From UBA2330 sp049293015 (GTDB lineage: Bacteria; Bacteroidota; Ignavibacteria; Tepidaquicellales; Tepidaquicellaceae), in NCBI GenBank assembly GCA_049293015.1, contig JBATSB010000022.1, forward strand, positions 1-64,000: a stretch of DNA of 64,000 bases. The letters run 5' to 3'. Position 1 is the stretch's first letter. Every line of letters starts with the position of its first letter. Both the position numbers and the translations under genes were made by a program. The notes below the pieces were generated by a model, which had not been told where the DNA came from, ran no database searches, and worked only from the letters and a program-made list of their open reading frames with translations. Below, one piece after another: positions 36,036-44,657 of this stretch.

Positions 36036-37580
36036 ATGATCATAAAAAATAAAATATCCGTTATTGTCTCTTTGTGTATAATAATATTCTTTTCATACGC
36101 ATTTAATGACGGATGTAATAAAGACAGTCAGAATAAGGGTGTAACCATTAATCATCCGGTAAAGACTCAAACCGGAAACACATCCGGTACACGAACAGAG
36201 AAAGATCTTCTTGGAGAAAAGCAGATTCCAAATGATGCATTTTATGGTATTCAAACTGCAAGAGCTTTAGAAAATTTTCAGATCAGCGGTGTGACTACTA
36301 AGGATTATCCGGATCTTGTAAATGCATTTGTTTTAGTAAAGCTTGCAGCAATCAGGGCAAATCATGATGATGGTGCTATTCCTGATTCTGTTTTTAATGC
36401 AGTAGAGAAAGCATGTCAGGAAGTATTGAATGGAAATTATCATGATCAGTTTATAGTGGATCTGTATCAGGGTGGAGCTGGAACTTCGGCAAACATGAAT
36501 GTTAATGAAGTACTTGCAAACATTGCAAATGAAATCGGTGGTCATCCAAAAGGAGATTACCATTTTGTAGAGCCTCATGATCATTTGAATTTATCACAGT
36601 CTACAAACGATTCATATCCGACCTCGCTTAAAGTCGCAATGATATTGATGAACAATAAACTCTTACCTGCACTTGACTCATTAGTAAAATCTTTTGAAGC
36701 TAAAGGAAAAGAGTTTGATAATATTTTAAAGATGGGTAGAACTGAAATGCAGGATGCCGTTCCAATGACACTTGGTCAGGAGTTCAATGCATTTGCAAAT
36801 CAGCTTAAAGCTTCTATTAAAGAATTACAAGATGCTGAAGCTTCACTTTATACTATTAATATGGGAGGTACTGCAATTGGTACAAAACTTAATGCAGAGA
36901 AAAATTTTGTAGAGAATTCTGCAAAACATCTTTCACAGCTTTTAGGTAAAAAAATTGTACCGGCAAGTGATCTGATCGCAGCTACTTCTGATCTCTCAGC
37001 TTTCGTATTTTATTCAGGTGCTTTGAATGCATTAGCTGTAAGACTTTCAAAAATAGCAAGTGATCTTATATTACTCGAATCGGGTCCAAGGACAGCATTG
37101 AATGAAATTGATCTTCCAGCAATGCAGCCGGGTTCTTCTATCATGCCCGGTAAAGTAAATCCTGTAATTCCTGAACTGGTAAATGTAGTTGCATTCAGAG
37201 TAATGGCAAATGATTTAGCTGTTACATTAGCTGCAAAGTCAGGTCAGCTTCAGCTTAATGCTTATGAGCCTCTTGCACTTTCAGCAATCATTGAATCACA
37301 AAAACTTCTTACTAATACTATGCTGGCTTTAAAGAATAAATGCGTAGATGGTATTACTGCAAATGAAGAAACTCTTGCAATGTATATTGAAAGAAGTGTC
37401 GGAATAGTTACAGCTCTAAATCCTATTCTTGGATATGATAAAGCAACTGAGCTTGCAAAAGAAGCTCTTGAAACAAACAAAGGAATACTTGAGCTGGTCA
37501 GAGAGAAAAAGCTTTTAACTGAAGAGCAGATCAAAGAGATTCTGGATCCGAAAAAAATGACAGGTCAGGATAATAAATAA
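36036..37580 (+). CDS. aspA: Aspartate ammonia-lyase with an N-terminal export signal
   Basis: 514 residues. Residues ~53-510 align with aspartase: EKDLLGEKQIPNDAFYGIQTARALENF, QGGAGTSANMNVNEVLANIA, LSQSTNDSYPTSLKVA, and the signature loop GSSIMPGKVNPVIPE (~366-380) with the catalytic Ser. It converts aspartate to fumarate and ammonia. Unlike the usual cytoplasmic enzyme, it carries ~50 extra N-terminal residues with a hydrophobic core (ISVIVSLCIIIFFSYAF) and a possible lipobox ending DGC at residue 27, so export is predicted. Placement after an exported asparaginase supports this. Fumarate hydratase is ruled out less firmly, but the motifs favour aspartase. Confidence 0.9.
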   Translation: MIIKNKISVIVSLCIIIFFSYAFNDGCNKDSQNKGVTINHPVKTQTGNTSGTRTEKDLLGEKQIPNDAFYGIQTARALENFQISGVTTKDYPDLVNAFVLVKLAAIRANHDDGAIPDSVFNAVEKACQEVLNGNYHDQFIVDLYQGGAGTSANMNVNEVLANIANEIGGHPKGDYHFVEPHDHLNLSQSTNDSYPTSLKVAMILMNNKLLPALDSLVKSFEAKGKEFDNILKMGRTEMQDAVPMTLGQEFNAFANQLKASIKELQDAEASLYTINMGGTAIGTKLNAEKNFVENSAKHLSQLLGKKIVPASDLIAATSDLSAFVFYSGALNALAVRLSKIASDLILLESGPRTALNEIDLPAMQPGSSIMPGKVNPVIPELVNVVAFRVMANDLAVTLAAKSGQLQLNAYEPLALSAIIESQKLLTNTMLALKNKCVDGITANEETLAMYIERSVGIVTALNPILGYDKATELAKEALETNKGILELVREKKLLTEEQIKEILDPKKMTGQDNK

Positions 37581-37676
37581 ACGGATTCTTTTATTTTATC
37601 AGGAACTTGAAACAAAGATATTATATTAGTTTTAATTTGCAAATTATTTTATAAATAAAATTTACAAAAAATTAAC

Positions 37677-38711
37677 ATGAATTATCAAAAATCTCTCAGG
37701 ATAATAATACTTTTTTTAATGGTATTTTCCTGTACACTAATGTCTTCCGGGCAGTTATTTGCTCAGAAGCTTACAAAAGAAACAATCGAAGCTGCTGTAA
37801 AAGAAGCTTATGAAAAATTTAAAAATGTTTCAGACGGTAAGAATGCTGATTACATACCTGCTCTAGCTGAAGTCGATCCGAGTATATTCGGAATATCAGT
37901 AGTCACTGTAGATGGTGATGTAATTGAATTCGGTGATATTGACGATATGGTTTCCATGCAGTCAATTGAAAAAGTCTTTGCAATGGCGATGGTGATAGAA
38001 GATATGGGCTATGAAGCTATCAGAGATAAAGTAGGTGTTGATGCAACGGGAATGAAGTTCAATGCTATCGAACCTATTGAATGGAAAAAAGGAAAAGAAA
38101 TGAATCCTTGTGTCAATCCTGGTGCACTTGCAACTACAAGTCTTATTAAAGGAACAACAGAAGAAGATAAATGGAATAACATTATTACTATGTACAGTGA
38201 TTTTGCAGGAAGAACTTTAACTGTGAATCAACCGGTATATGAAAGTGAAGCTGCAACAAATCAAAGAAATCAGGCATTAGCATGGTTATTATTTGCATAC
38301 GAAAGAATGTATTTCGATCCTGTAAAAACTACAGACATTTACACAAAAGCATGTGCAATCAATGTAAATGCAAAAGATCTTGGTATGATGGCTGCAACTT
38401 TATCTAACGGCGGAATCAATCCTGTTACAGGTAAAACAGTTGTATCAAGTAAGACAGTAGAGCATGTACTACCTGTAATGGCGACAGCAGGACTTTATGA
38501 TGATTCAGGAATCTGGCTTTATGAAACAGGAATGCCGGGTAAAAGCGGTGTTGGTGGTGGTATTATTGCAGTAGCTCCGGGAGTATTAGGAATCGGAGTT
38601 ATCTCTCCTCCATTAGATGATGTCGGTAATAGTGTCAAAGCACAATTAGTAATAAAATTTCTTTCTGAAAAATTAGGTCTGAATATGTACAGTATTCAAC
38701 CGTCAAAATAA
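37677..38711 (+). CDS. glsA: Exported glutaminase (beta-lactamase-like fold)
   Basis: 344 residues. A signal peptide (MNYQKSLRIIILFLMVFSCTLMSSGQLFAQ) precedes a complete glutaminase A domain: MQSIEKVFAMA with catalytic Ser96 and Lys99 (S-x-x-K), NPCVNPGALATTSLI, VYESEAATNQRNQALAWLL, MMAATLSNGGINPVTGK, and GMPGKSGVGGGIIAVAPG. It converts glutamine to glutamate and ammonia. The bacterial GlsA enzymes I know are cytoplasmic and lack such a leader. It follows the exported aspartase by 96 bases, so this looks like the third enzyme of a periplasmic amide-degrading group. Confidence 0.93.
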   Translation: MNYQKSLRIIILFLMVFSCTLMSSGQLFAQKLTKETIEAAVKEAYEKFKNVSDGKNADYIPALAEVDPSIFGISVVTVDGDVIEFGDIDDMVSMQSIEKVFAMAMVIEDMGYEAIRDKVGVDATGMKFNAIEPIEWKKGKEMNPCVNPGALATTSLIKGTTEEDKWNNIITMYSDFAGRTLTVNQPVYESEAATNQRNQALAWLLFAYERMYFDPVKTTDIYTKACAINVNAKDLGMMAATLSNGGINPVTGKTVVSSKTVEHVLPVMATAGLYDDSGIWLYETGMPGKSGVGGGIIAVAPGVLGIGVISPPLDDVGNSVKAQLVIKFLSEKLGLNMYSIQPSK

Positions 38712-38726
38712 AACCAACAATTGTTT

Positions 38727-38797
38727 TTTCCCTTACTGTCTCCCTGCTTTGTGAAGATAAATTTACACTTGCAAATAATGGGAGACACAAAGGGAAA
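38727..38797. repeat. Imperfect inverted repeat after glutaminase gene
   Basis: TTTCCCTT..TCTCCC (from 38727) is mirrored by GGGAGACACAAAGGGAAA (38780-38797), with a loop of about 35 bases. It may mark the end of the enzyme transcript, but no T run follows. Confidence 0.4.
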
Positions 38798-38878
38798 TTG
38801 ATATTAAAAGATTTATTTGTATAAATTTTTGTATTAAGATTTTAAGAAATAAGTTTTAGTTTAACACAAATTAAATGT

Positions 38879-39613
38879 ATGAAATTGAAACTAATCATTC
38901 TACTATTCACAGTTATTTCATTATGCTATTCAGCATTTCCTGAAAAGTCTTATTCACAATTTGATACTCTCGCTATTTCAATTCTTGACAGTATGAGTGA
39001 CAAAATCAGTGAACTTGAAACCTGTAGTTTTAAATACTATTCAGAGTTTGATAAATTCAGCGAAGAATTCGGTCTGATTACACATTCGGAATTCGGTGAA
39101 TTTTTTCTGAAAGGACCTGATAAACTTTTCCTTGAAAAAAAAGGTGACAAGGGTCACAATAAATTTTTTTACAATGGAAATGAATTTCTTCTTTATTCAA
39201 TTGATAAAAACAGATATGCGTCAATGCCTGCTTCAATGACTCTGATTGAATTTATAGATTCTGTAAGCAGTACCTATGGAGTTGAATTTCCGGGAGCAGA
39301 TGTTTTCTATCCTGATTTTGTAGATAACATCCTGGATAACTCAGATAATCTTGTTTGTATCGGACTTACTTTGGTCGGTGAGAGGGAAAGTTATCATATA
39401 GTCGGATCTAAAGAAGATATGACATTTCAATTCTGGATCTCGTCGGACGGGAAATATCTTCCTTTGAAAATGATGATGGACTATATTTTAAAACCTGACA
39501 TTCCGAGATACAGAATAGTCTTTGCAGACTGGAAGCTTGATGAACCATTTAATGATGATATGTTTGAATTTACTCCTCCGATAGACGCGGAAAAAATTAA
39601 AATTAGAAAATAA
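38879..39613 (+). CDS. DUF2092 secreted protein
   Basis: 244 residues: signal peptide (MKLKLIILLFTVISLCYSAFPEKSYSQ), then ETCSFKYYSEFDKFSEEFGLITHSEFGEFFLKGPDKLFLEKKGDKGHNKFFYNGNEF, a fold of the LolA/DUF2092 type, ending with RYRIVFADWKLDEPFNDDMFEFTPP. Such proteins are periplasmic with a half-barrel that may bind hydrophobic ligands. It is 14 bases from the next gene, which is often a DUF6515-like neighbour in related genomes as I recall. Likely a two-gene unit downstream of the glutaminase. Function unknown. Confidence 0.8.
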   Translation: MKLKLIILLFTVISLCYSAFPEKSYSQFDTLAISILDSMSDKISELETCSFKYYSEFDKFSEEFGLITHSEFGEFFLKGPDKLFLEKKGDKGHNKFFYNGNEFLLYSIDKNRYASMPASMTLIEFIDSVSSTYGVEFPGADVFYPDFVDNILDNSDNLVCIGLTLVGERESYHIVGSKEDMTFQFWISSDGKYLPLKMMMDYILKPDIPRYRIVFADWKLDEPFNDDMFEFTPPIDAEKIKIRK

Positions 39614-39627
39614 TTAAATAAAATATT

Positions 39628-40710
39628 ATGAAAGCAAAAATTTTAGTATCAATATTCATATTCTCGATAGTCTCTCTTGTTGCTATTTCCTTTACACCTA
39701 ATGATGCTGAAGCTCAGAGAATGAGAGGCGGAAACCGTGGTGGAAGATCCGGATTTTCAGGTAACAGAGGCGGTCGAAGTATTAACGGCGGTAACCGAAA
39801 TTTCAATACCAACAGAAATACTAACAGAAATACCAACAGAAATTTTAACACTAACCGAAATACTACAAGAAAGAATAATACCACTAAAGGTAACACTAAC
39901 AGGAACAACAATACTAACCGTGAGAATACAAAGAGAGACAATACGAACAGAGATTCTCGTGAATCCATAAGATCAAACGATACAAAAGATAATAAACGAG
40001 ATCAGACCGGACGTAATGATAAAGAGCGTAATGACAGAGAAGACAGACAAGATAATCGCGGTGACAGACAGGGTGACAGGCAGGATAACCGTGGTGACAG
40101 ACAGGATGACCGTGGTGACAGACAGGATGACCGACAGGACAATCGGGATGACAGGCGTGATAATTTCTATGACAATAATTACAATAATTATTATCATGGT
40201 TACCATTACGGCGGATATTATCCTTACAGTTATCATTCATATTATCCTTTTGGCTGGGGATCATTCTGGTATCCGGTTGGATTCTTTATGATGACAATGG
40301 CTACTACAGCAATAATTGTATCTGCTAATGATGACAAAGAATATTATTATGATGAAGGTGTGTATTATGATAAAGTTGACAGCGGCTATAAAGTTGTACA
40401 GGCACCGCAAGGAGCTAAGATCGCTGAATTGCCTTCCGGTTTTACTCCGGCTGTTGTAGGTGGTGTAAATTTTTACTATCACGGAGGTGCATTTTATCAG
40501 GATACTGAAGGCGGATATAAAGTAGTTTCTGCTCCGGCAGGTGCAATTATTTATAATCTTCCTGAAGGTGCAGAAGAGATCGATCTGAAAGGAAATAAGG
40601 TGTTAAAATATGGCGGAGCTTTTTATCAACCGATTTCACATGAAGGAAGAGATGCATACGAAGTGGTAGATCTGAATGCTCCTGAAAATAAAGAAAAGAT
40701 TCCTGAATAA
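39628..40710 (+). CDS. Secreted protein with Arg/Asn/Asp-rich repeats and DUF6515-like C-terminus
   Basis: 360 residues. Signal peptide (~1-30), then a low-complexity region with GNRGGRS, NRNTNRNTN and RDDRQDNRGDRQ repeats to ~180, then a Tyr/His-rich segment (NYYHGYHYGGYYPYSYHSYYP), one membrane-like stretch (FFMMTMATTAIIVSA), and C-terminal repeats 'YYDKVDSGYKVVQAPQGAKIAELPSGF', typical of DUF6515-type proteins. Probably periplasmic or outer-membrane. The repeated DNA (GACAGACAGGATGACCGT-like) could vary in copy number. Translated with the DUF2092 gene 14 bases upstream. Confidence 0.72.
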   Translation: MKAKILVSIFIFSIVSLVAISFTPNDAEAQRMRGGNRGGRSGFSGNRGGRSINGGNRNFNTNRNTNRNTNRNFNTNRNTTRKNNTTKGNTNRNNNTNRENTKRDNTNRDSRESIRSNDTKDNKRDQTGRNDKERNDREDRQDNRGDRQGDRQDNRGDRQDDRGDRQDDRQDNRDDRRDNFYDNNYNNYYHGYHYGGYYPYSYHSYYPFGWGSFWYPVGFFMMTMATTAIIVSANDDKEYYYDEGVYYDKVDSGYKVVQAPQGAKIAELPSGFTPAVVGGVNFYYHGGAFYQDTEGGYKVVSAPAGAIIYNLPEGAEEIDLKGNKVLKYGGAFYQPISHEGRDAYEVVDLNAPENKEKIPE

Positions 40711-40848
40711 TATTTTAAATCAATGTTAATAAAACATAGTGCGTTTTTTGAAATAAAGCTTTTTTGAGATCCATAATTTAAATAATGTAATTATTAATTT
40801 GCTACAAATCACACAGTAACTATTAACTAATTTATTTAGGAGAAAAAA

Positions 40849-41148
40849 ATGGAAAATGCAGTAAAGAAAGCAGCAGTAAAAAAAGCGGTAAAGAAAGCAG
40901 TAAAAAAGAATGCAGTAAAAAAAGCAGCTAAAAAGAATGTTCTAAAAGGTGCTGTGAAAAAGAAAGCAGTAAAAGGTGCGATCAAAAAGAATGCAGTAAA
41001 AAAAGCTGTTAAAAAGAAAGTTGTAAAAGATGCTGTAAAGAAGAATGCATTAAAAAAAGCAGCAGTAAAAAAGGCAATTAAAAAACGTATAATAAAAAAA
41101 GCAATAGTAAAAGCTATTGTAAAGGAAGCTATTTCTAAAAACAAGTAA
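40849..41148 (+). CDS. Lysine/alanine-rich histone H1-like protein
   Basis: 99 residues, nearly all Ala, Val, Lys and Asn, in repeats such as KKAVKKAVKKNAVKKA. It resembles bacterial histone H1-like (Hc1/AAKK) DNA-binding proteins, which compact DNA through unstructured, highly positive tails. A good ribosome site, TTTAGGAGAAAAAA, precedes the ATG, unusually strong for this window. A perfect terminator follows at 41178. It is a monocistronic gene between the secreted-protein pair and the SulP gene. Confidence 0.8.
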   Translation: MENAVKKAAVKKAVKKAVKKNAVKKAAKKNVLKGAVKKKAVKGAIKKNAVKKAVKKKVVKDAVKKNALKKAAVKKAIKKRIIKKAIVKAIVKEAISKNK

Positions 41149-41177
41149 CTCAGCATATCGCAATAATAAATATATTT

Positions 41178-41220
41178 AGGAGTTGCCGAGGTTGTTACAT
41201 TTCCCGGCAACTCCTTTTTT
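41178..41220 (+). terminator. Intrinsic terminator of the histone-like gene
   Basis: AGGAGTTGCCG (41178-41188) pairs perfectly with CGGCAACTCCT (41205-41215), followed by T6. It also contains the message's end at the stop of the histone-like gene. Confidence 0.9.
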
Positions 41221-41426
41221 AGTAATGAATTTTTTTGAAATGAGATTCTTTACACATACAAAGAATTTGAATCAGTTATACAATTCCTTAATAAAATCAA
41301 ATACTGACATTTACATGTTTATTAAAATTAATCACAATTAATTAATTTTTGAAAATGGAGCAACTAAGAAGTTTTTACATTAGTAATTTTTATTATAATA
41401 ATTTGTATTTTTAAATCCATTAAAAA

Positions 41427-43067
41427 TTGACCTCATTAAAATACAACTTTAGTTATCTTAAATTTGATCTCAAAGCAGGTCTTGCTGTTGCAGCATTGTC
41501 ACTGCCTGTTGGAGTAGCTTACGCGGAAATGTTGGGACTTCCGCCTGAGTCCGGTATATACACGGCAGTATTTGCACTGATCGGATATTTCATTTTGGGT
41601 ACATCAAAGGAATTGATAGTCGGTCCCGACTCAGCCAATGTTGCTATAATTGCATCTTCAATACTTGCTATTGGTATTACAGATGTAGAAATGAAAATTC
41701 AGTTTACCATTCTTGTTACAATTGTAACGGGATTGCTTTTTTTTATCAGCGGATTATTGCGGCTGGGATTTATCTCAAACTTTCTTTCACGACCTATTTT
41801 AAAGGGGTATCTAAATGGAGTTGCTGTAATTTTGATAATCAGCCAGCTTCAGAAATTTACAGGGGTAGAAGTAAATAACAGTAATACTATTGAAGGTTTA
41901 TTTGAATTCATCGGCGGTATAAATTCTATACATATGTCAACTTTGATATTTGGAATTATTTCTCTGTTCTTAATATCATTTTTTAGAATTTATTTTAAGA
42001 AAATCCCCGCACCAATTTTACTGATTCTTATCTCAATTATTTTCAGTTCGATTTTAGGTATAGATAAACTTGGGATTAAATTTTCACCTGAAATTAAAAG
42101 CTCTTTCCCTATGCCAGTCCTGCCTGAAATAGGATTGTTCAGAGATTTTTTACCAATGATTTTAAAAGATGGATTAGCAATAGTTTTTATTTCATACGTT
42201 AATACAATGCTTATCAGCAGATCTCTTTCAAAAAATAAAAATGCGATTGATCCGGACAAGGAACTTTTTGCAATGGGACTTTCTGATTTTCTAAGCGGTC
42301 TTTTTAAGGGGTTTCCGTCATCAGGTATCAGCAGCCGGACAACAGTTAATATTGATTCAGGTGCAAAAACAAAATTTTCAATGATAACAGCCGCATTGTC
42401 AATGCTGGCTGTAGTAATTTTTTTCCCAAAACAATTTTCACTTATTCCTTCAGTAATATTTGCAGCAATAATAATGGACTCAGCATTTGGAATGTTTGAT
42501 TTCAAAGAAATGAAAGATATTCGTATTTTCAGCAAAGCCGAATTCAGAATATCAATTGTTTGTATGCTTGGTGTAATGGTAATTGGTGTTCTTGACGGAA
42601 TTGTAATGGCTCTCATCATGTCATTTTATTATCTGATCAAAAGATCTTCGATGCCGCTTGAGAATGAACTTGTATATCAACCTGAATCAGAAATTGCAAT
42701 ACTGGCGGATGAGAATAATAAAAAACTTATTAAAGAGGATATTTTTTTATACAGGTTTAATGCTCCTATGCTTTTTTATAATTTTGATTTCTTCAGAAAA
42801 AAGCTAAATGTTAGAATTAGTGAAAGAACAAATCTAAGATACATTTTAATTGACTGCAGCCCTGTTAATTACATTGACATAACATTCAGGAATAATTTAT
42901 TGGAAACTATAAAAGAATTTAAAAGTAAGGGTATTAATATTATATTCTGTTCAGCAAATTATTCCTTTGAAAAAAAGTTTATTAATAAACTTTCAGAAGA
43001 AAATCTTGATAACAATATTTTTTTCAGAGACTTTAGTTCAGCTGTTGATTCAACGATTCAGAAATAA
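41427..43067 (+). CDS. SulP family anion transporter with STAS domain
   Basis: 546 residues from a TTG start (first ATG is much later). Conserved SulP opening: DLKAGLAVAALSLPVGVAYAEMLGLPPESGIYTAVFALIGYFILGTSKELIVGPDSANVAII. About 10-12 membrane segments to ~420, then a cytoplasmic STAS domain (YILIDCSPVNYIDITFRNNLLETIKEFKSKGINIIF). SulP carriers move sulfate, bicarbonate or dicarboxylates; E. coli DauA carries aspartate, fumarate and succinate. Its position after the exported asparaginase/aspartase/glutaminase genes and next to porins makes a dicarboxylate role attractive, but this is inference. Confidence 0.9.
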   Translation: MTSLKYNFSYLKFDLKAGLAVAALSLPVGVAYAEMLGLPPESGIYTAVFALIGYFILGTSKELIVGPDSANVAIIASSILAIGITDVEMKIQFTILVTIVTGLLFFISGLLRLGFISNFLSRPILKGYLNGVAVILIISQLQKFTGVEVNNSNTIEGLFEFIGGINSIHMSTLIFGIISLFLISFFRIYFKKIPAPILLILISIIFSSILGIDKLGIKFSPEIKSSFPMPVLPEIGLFRDFLPMILKDGLAIVFISYVNTMLISRSLSKNKNAIDPDKELFAMGLSDFLSGLFKGFPSSGISSRTTVNIDSGAKTKFSMITAALSMLAVVIFFPKQFSLIPSVIFAAIIMDSAFGMFDFKEMKDIRIFSKAEFRISIVCMLGVMVIGVLDGIVMALIMSFYYLIKRSSMPLENELVYQPESEIAILADENNKKLIKEDIFLYRFNAPMLFYNFDFFRKKLNVRISERTNLRYILIDCSPVNYIDITFRNNLLETIKEFKSKGINIIFCSANYSFEKKFINKLSEENLDNNIFFRDFSSAVDSTIQK

Positions 43068-43137
43068 TAATTCAGGTATTGATACAATAAGAAATAACTA
43101 AAAACTTTAATAAATTTATAAATTAATTTTAACAAAA

Positions 43138-44490
43138 ATGAAATTTAAAAACACATTTGCAATGCTTTTCTTATTTTGTATATGTTTTGCTTTTATCTTA
43201 ACTGCAAATACAAACATAATGGCACAGGATGTAACACCGCAGACTCCTTATGCAGATTCATTAACTTCACTAAAAGATTATAAAAAAGACTCAACATATC
43301 AGAATCAGATAGCAGGGGAGTTTACTCCTGCAAAAGGATTTGATATTATAGTAACCGATAAGGGAAGTCTAAACATCAGCGGCTACCTGCTCGGAAGATA
43401 TTTGAATCAGCTTCCGGGTGAACAGAAATTTAATGACCACCTCGGAAGGGAAAGAGTTGTACATCCGAGGAATGATATTTATTCTCAAAGATTCTTTATG
43501 TGGCTTACAGGTTTTCTTGGTACCAGAAAATTCAATTATAATCTGACTGTCTGGGGACTTGTACCAACTATGCAGACACTTGTATTCGGTAATCTTACAT
43601 ATTCATTTGCACGCCAGTTTAGAATAGGTGTTGGTATTGGTCCGAATTTAGGAATCAGATCTGTGCAGGGTCCATGGCCATTCTTCAGTGCAACTGACAG
43701 AAATATGGCTGACGAATCTATCCGACCCGGATTTACTGGAAGCTTCTGGGCAACTGGTGAACTTGTTCCAAGATTCTATTATACTGCAGCAGTTGGAAAT
43801 AACCTGAGTATTCTAGGTGTAACGGCTTCACAGCTTACAAGAAATCTTACTACAAGTACGAGTTTCTGGTGGATGCCTACTACAGGTGAATTCGGTCCGA
43901 GAGGCGGCTGGAATGATCTCGAAAATCATACTCATCTCGCTACTCGATTTGGAGTTTCTTACGGACACGCACGAGATGACAGATTTAGTAATATAAATGA
44001 TTCGACCTCAGTGAACTCACAGGTAAAGATCTCTGACGGAATTAACGTTTATGAAAGAGGTGCACTTGCTGATGGAGTAACAGTTAATCGTTTGAACTGG
44101 GATATGGGTTCGGTGGATATTGGTTTTAAATACAGAGGATTTTTCTTTATGGCTCAGTACTATGCAAGATATCTATCAAAGTTTGCTGCAACGGGACCGT
44201 TGCCGGTAGAAGATATTTTTGATCAAACCGTTCAGGTAGATGCTTCTTATATGGTGATTCCATATACTTTAAACTGGTATATTTCGGGATCATATATGGA
44301 TGATCAGTTTCAAAGGTATCCGAATGAATTTAGTACAGGCTTAAGTTATTATCCAATGAATTCAAGGACTCTCAGACTTAACATGCATTATATAATGATT
44401 TCAAAATCACCGACAGGATCAAATTTTGGATATTATCAGCCTGGTCAGACGGGATCTACAATTTCTCTGGCTGCAGATATATTGTTTTAA
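43138..44490 (+). CDS. Outer-membrane porin (OprP/O-like)
   Basis: 450 residues. Signal peptide ends near NTNIMAQ. The mature chain has porin-type strands (GFDIIVTDKGSLNISGYLLGRYLNQLPGEQKF, IYSQRFFMWLTGFLGTRKFNYNLTVWGLVPTMQT, SFARQFRIGVGIGPNLGIRSVQG), and the C-terminal half resembles phosphate-selective porins. It ends ISLAADILF with the terminal Phe of barrels. It follows the SulP gene by 70 bases, so a porin-plus-inner-membrane-carrier pair for the same anion is plausible. Confidence 0.8.
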   Translation: MKFKNTFAMLFLFCICFAFILTANTNIMAQDVTPQTPYADSLTSLKDYKKDSTYQNQIAGEFTPAKGFDIIVTDKGSLNISGYLLGRYLNQLPGEQKFNDHLGRERVVHPRNDIYSQRFFMWLTGFLGTRKFNYNLTVWGLVPTMQTLVFGNLTYSFARQFRIGVGIGPNLGIRSVQGPWPFFSATDRNMADESIRPGFTGSFWATGELVPRFYYTAAVGNNLSILGVTASQLTRNLTTSTSFWWMPTTGEFGPRGGWNDLENHTHLATRFGVSYGHARDDRFSNINDSTSVNSQVKISDGINVYERGALADGVTVNRLNWDMGSVDIGFKYRGFFFMAQYYARYLSKFAATGPLPVEDIFDQTVQVDASYMVIPYTLNWYISGSYMDDQFQRYPNEFSTGLSYYPMNSRTLRLNMHYIMISKSPTGSNFGYYQPGQTGSTISLAADILF

Positions 44491-44657
44491 AATAGTAAGT
44501 AACTTAGTTTAATGAAGTAAAAAACAGTAAACGTTTGATCTGAAAATTTTAGAATGTTTTTTGAATATTTTATTGTCGTAAAAAATAATTAATTGAATTT
44601 AATTTGGTAACTATATATTTAGCACACCCATTTTTTGTATAAATTAAGAAATATATT

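Noticed and set aside
39714..40482. Several open frames in all directions over the Arg/Asn-rich gene
   Set aside because: They arise from the low-complexity repeats of the secreted protein at 39628-40710 and have no independent support.
41990..42619. 209-codon minus-strand open frame
   Set aside because: Antisense to the SulP transporter with composition explained by its membrane segments.
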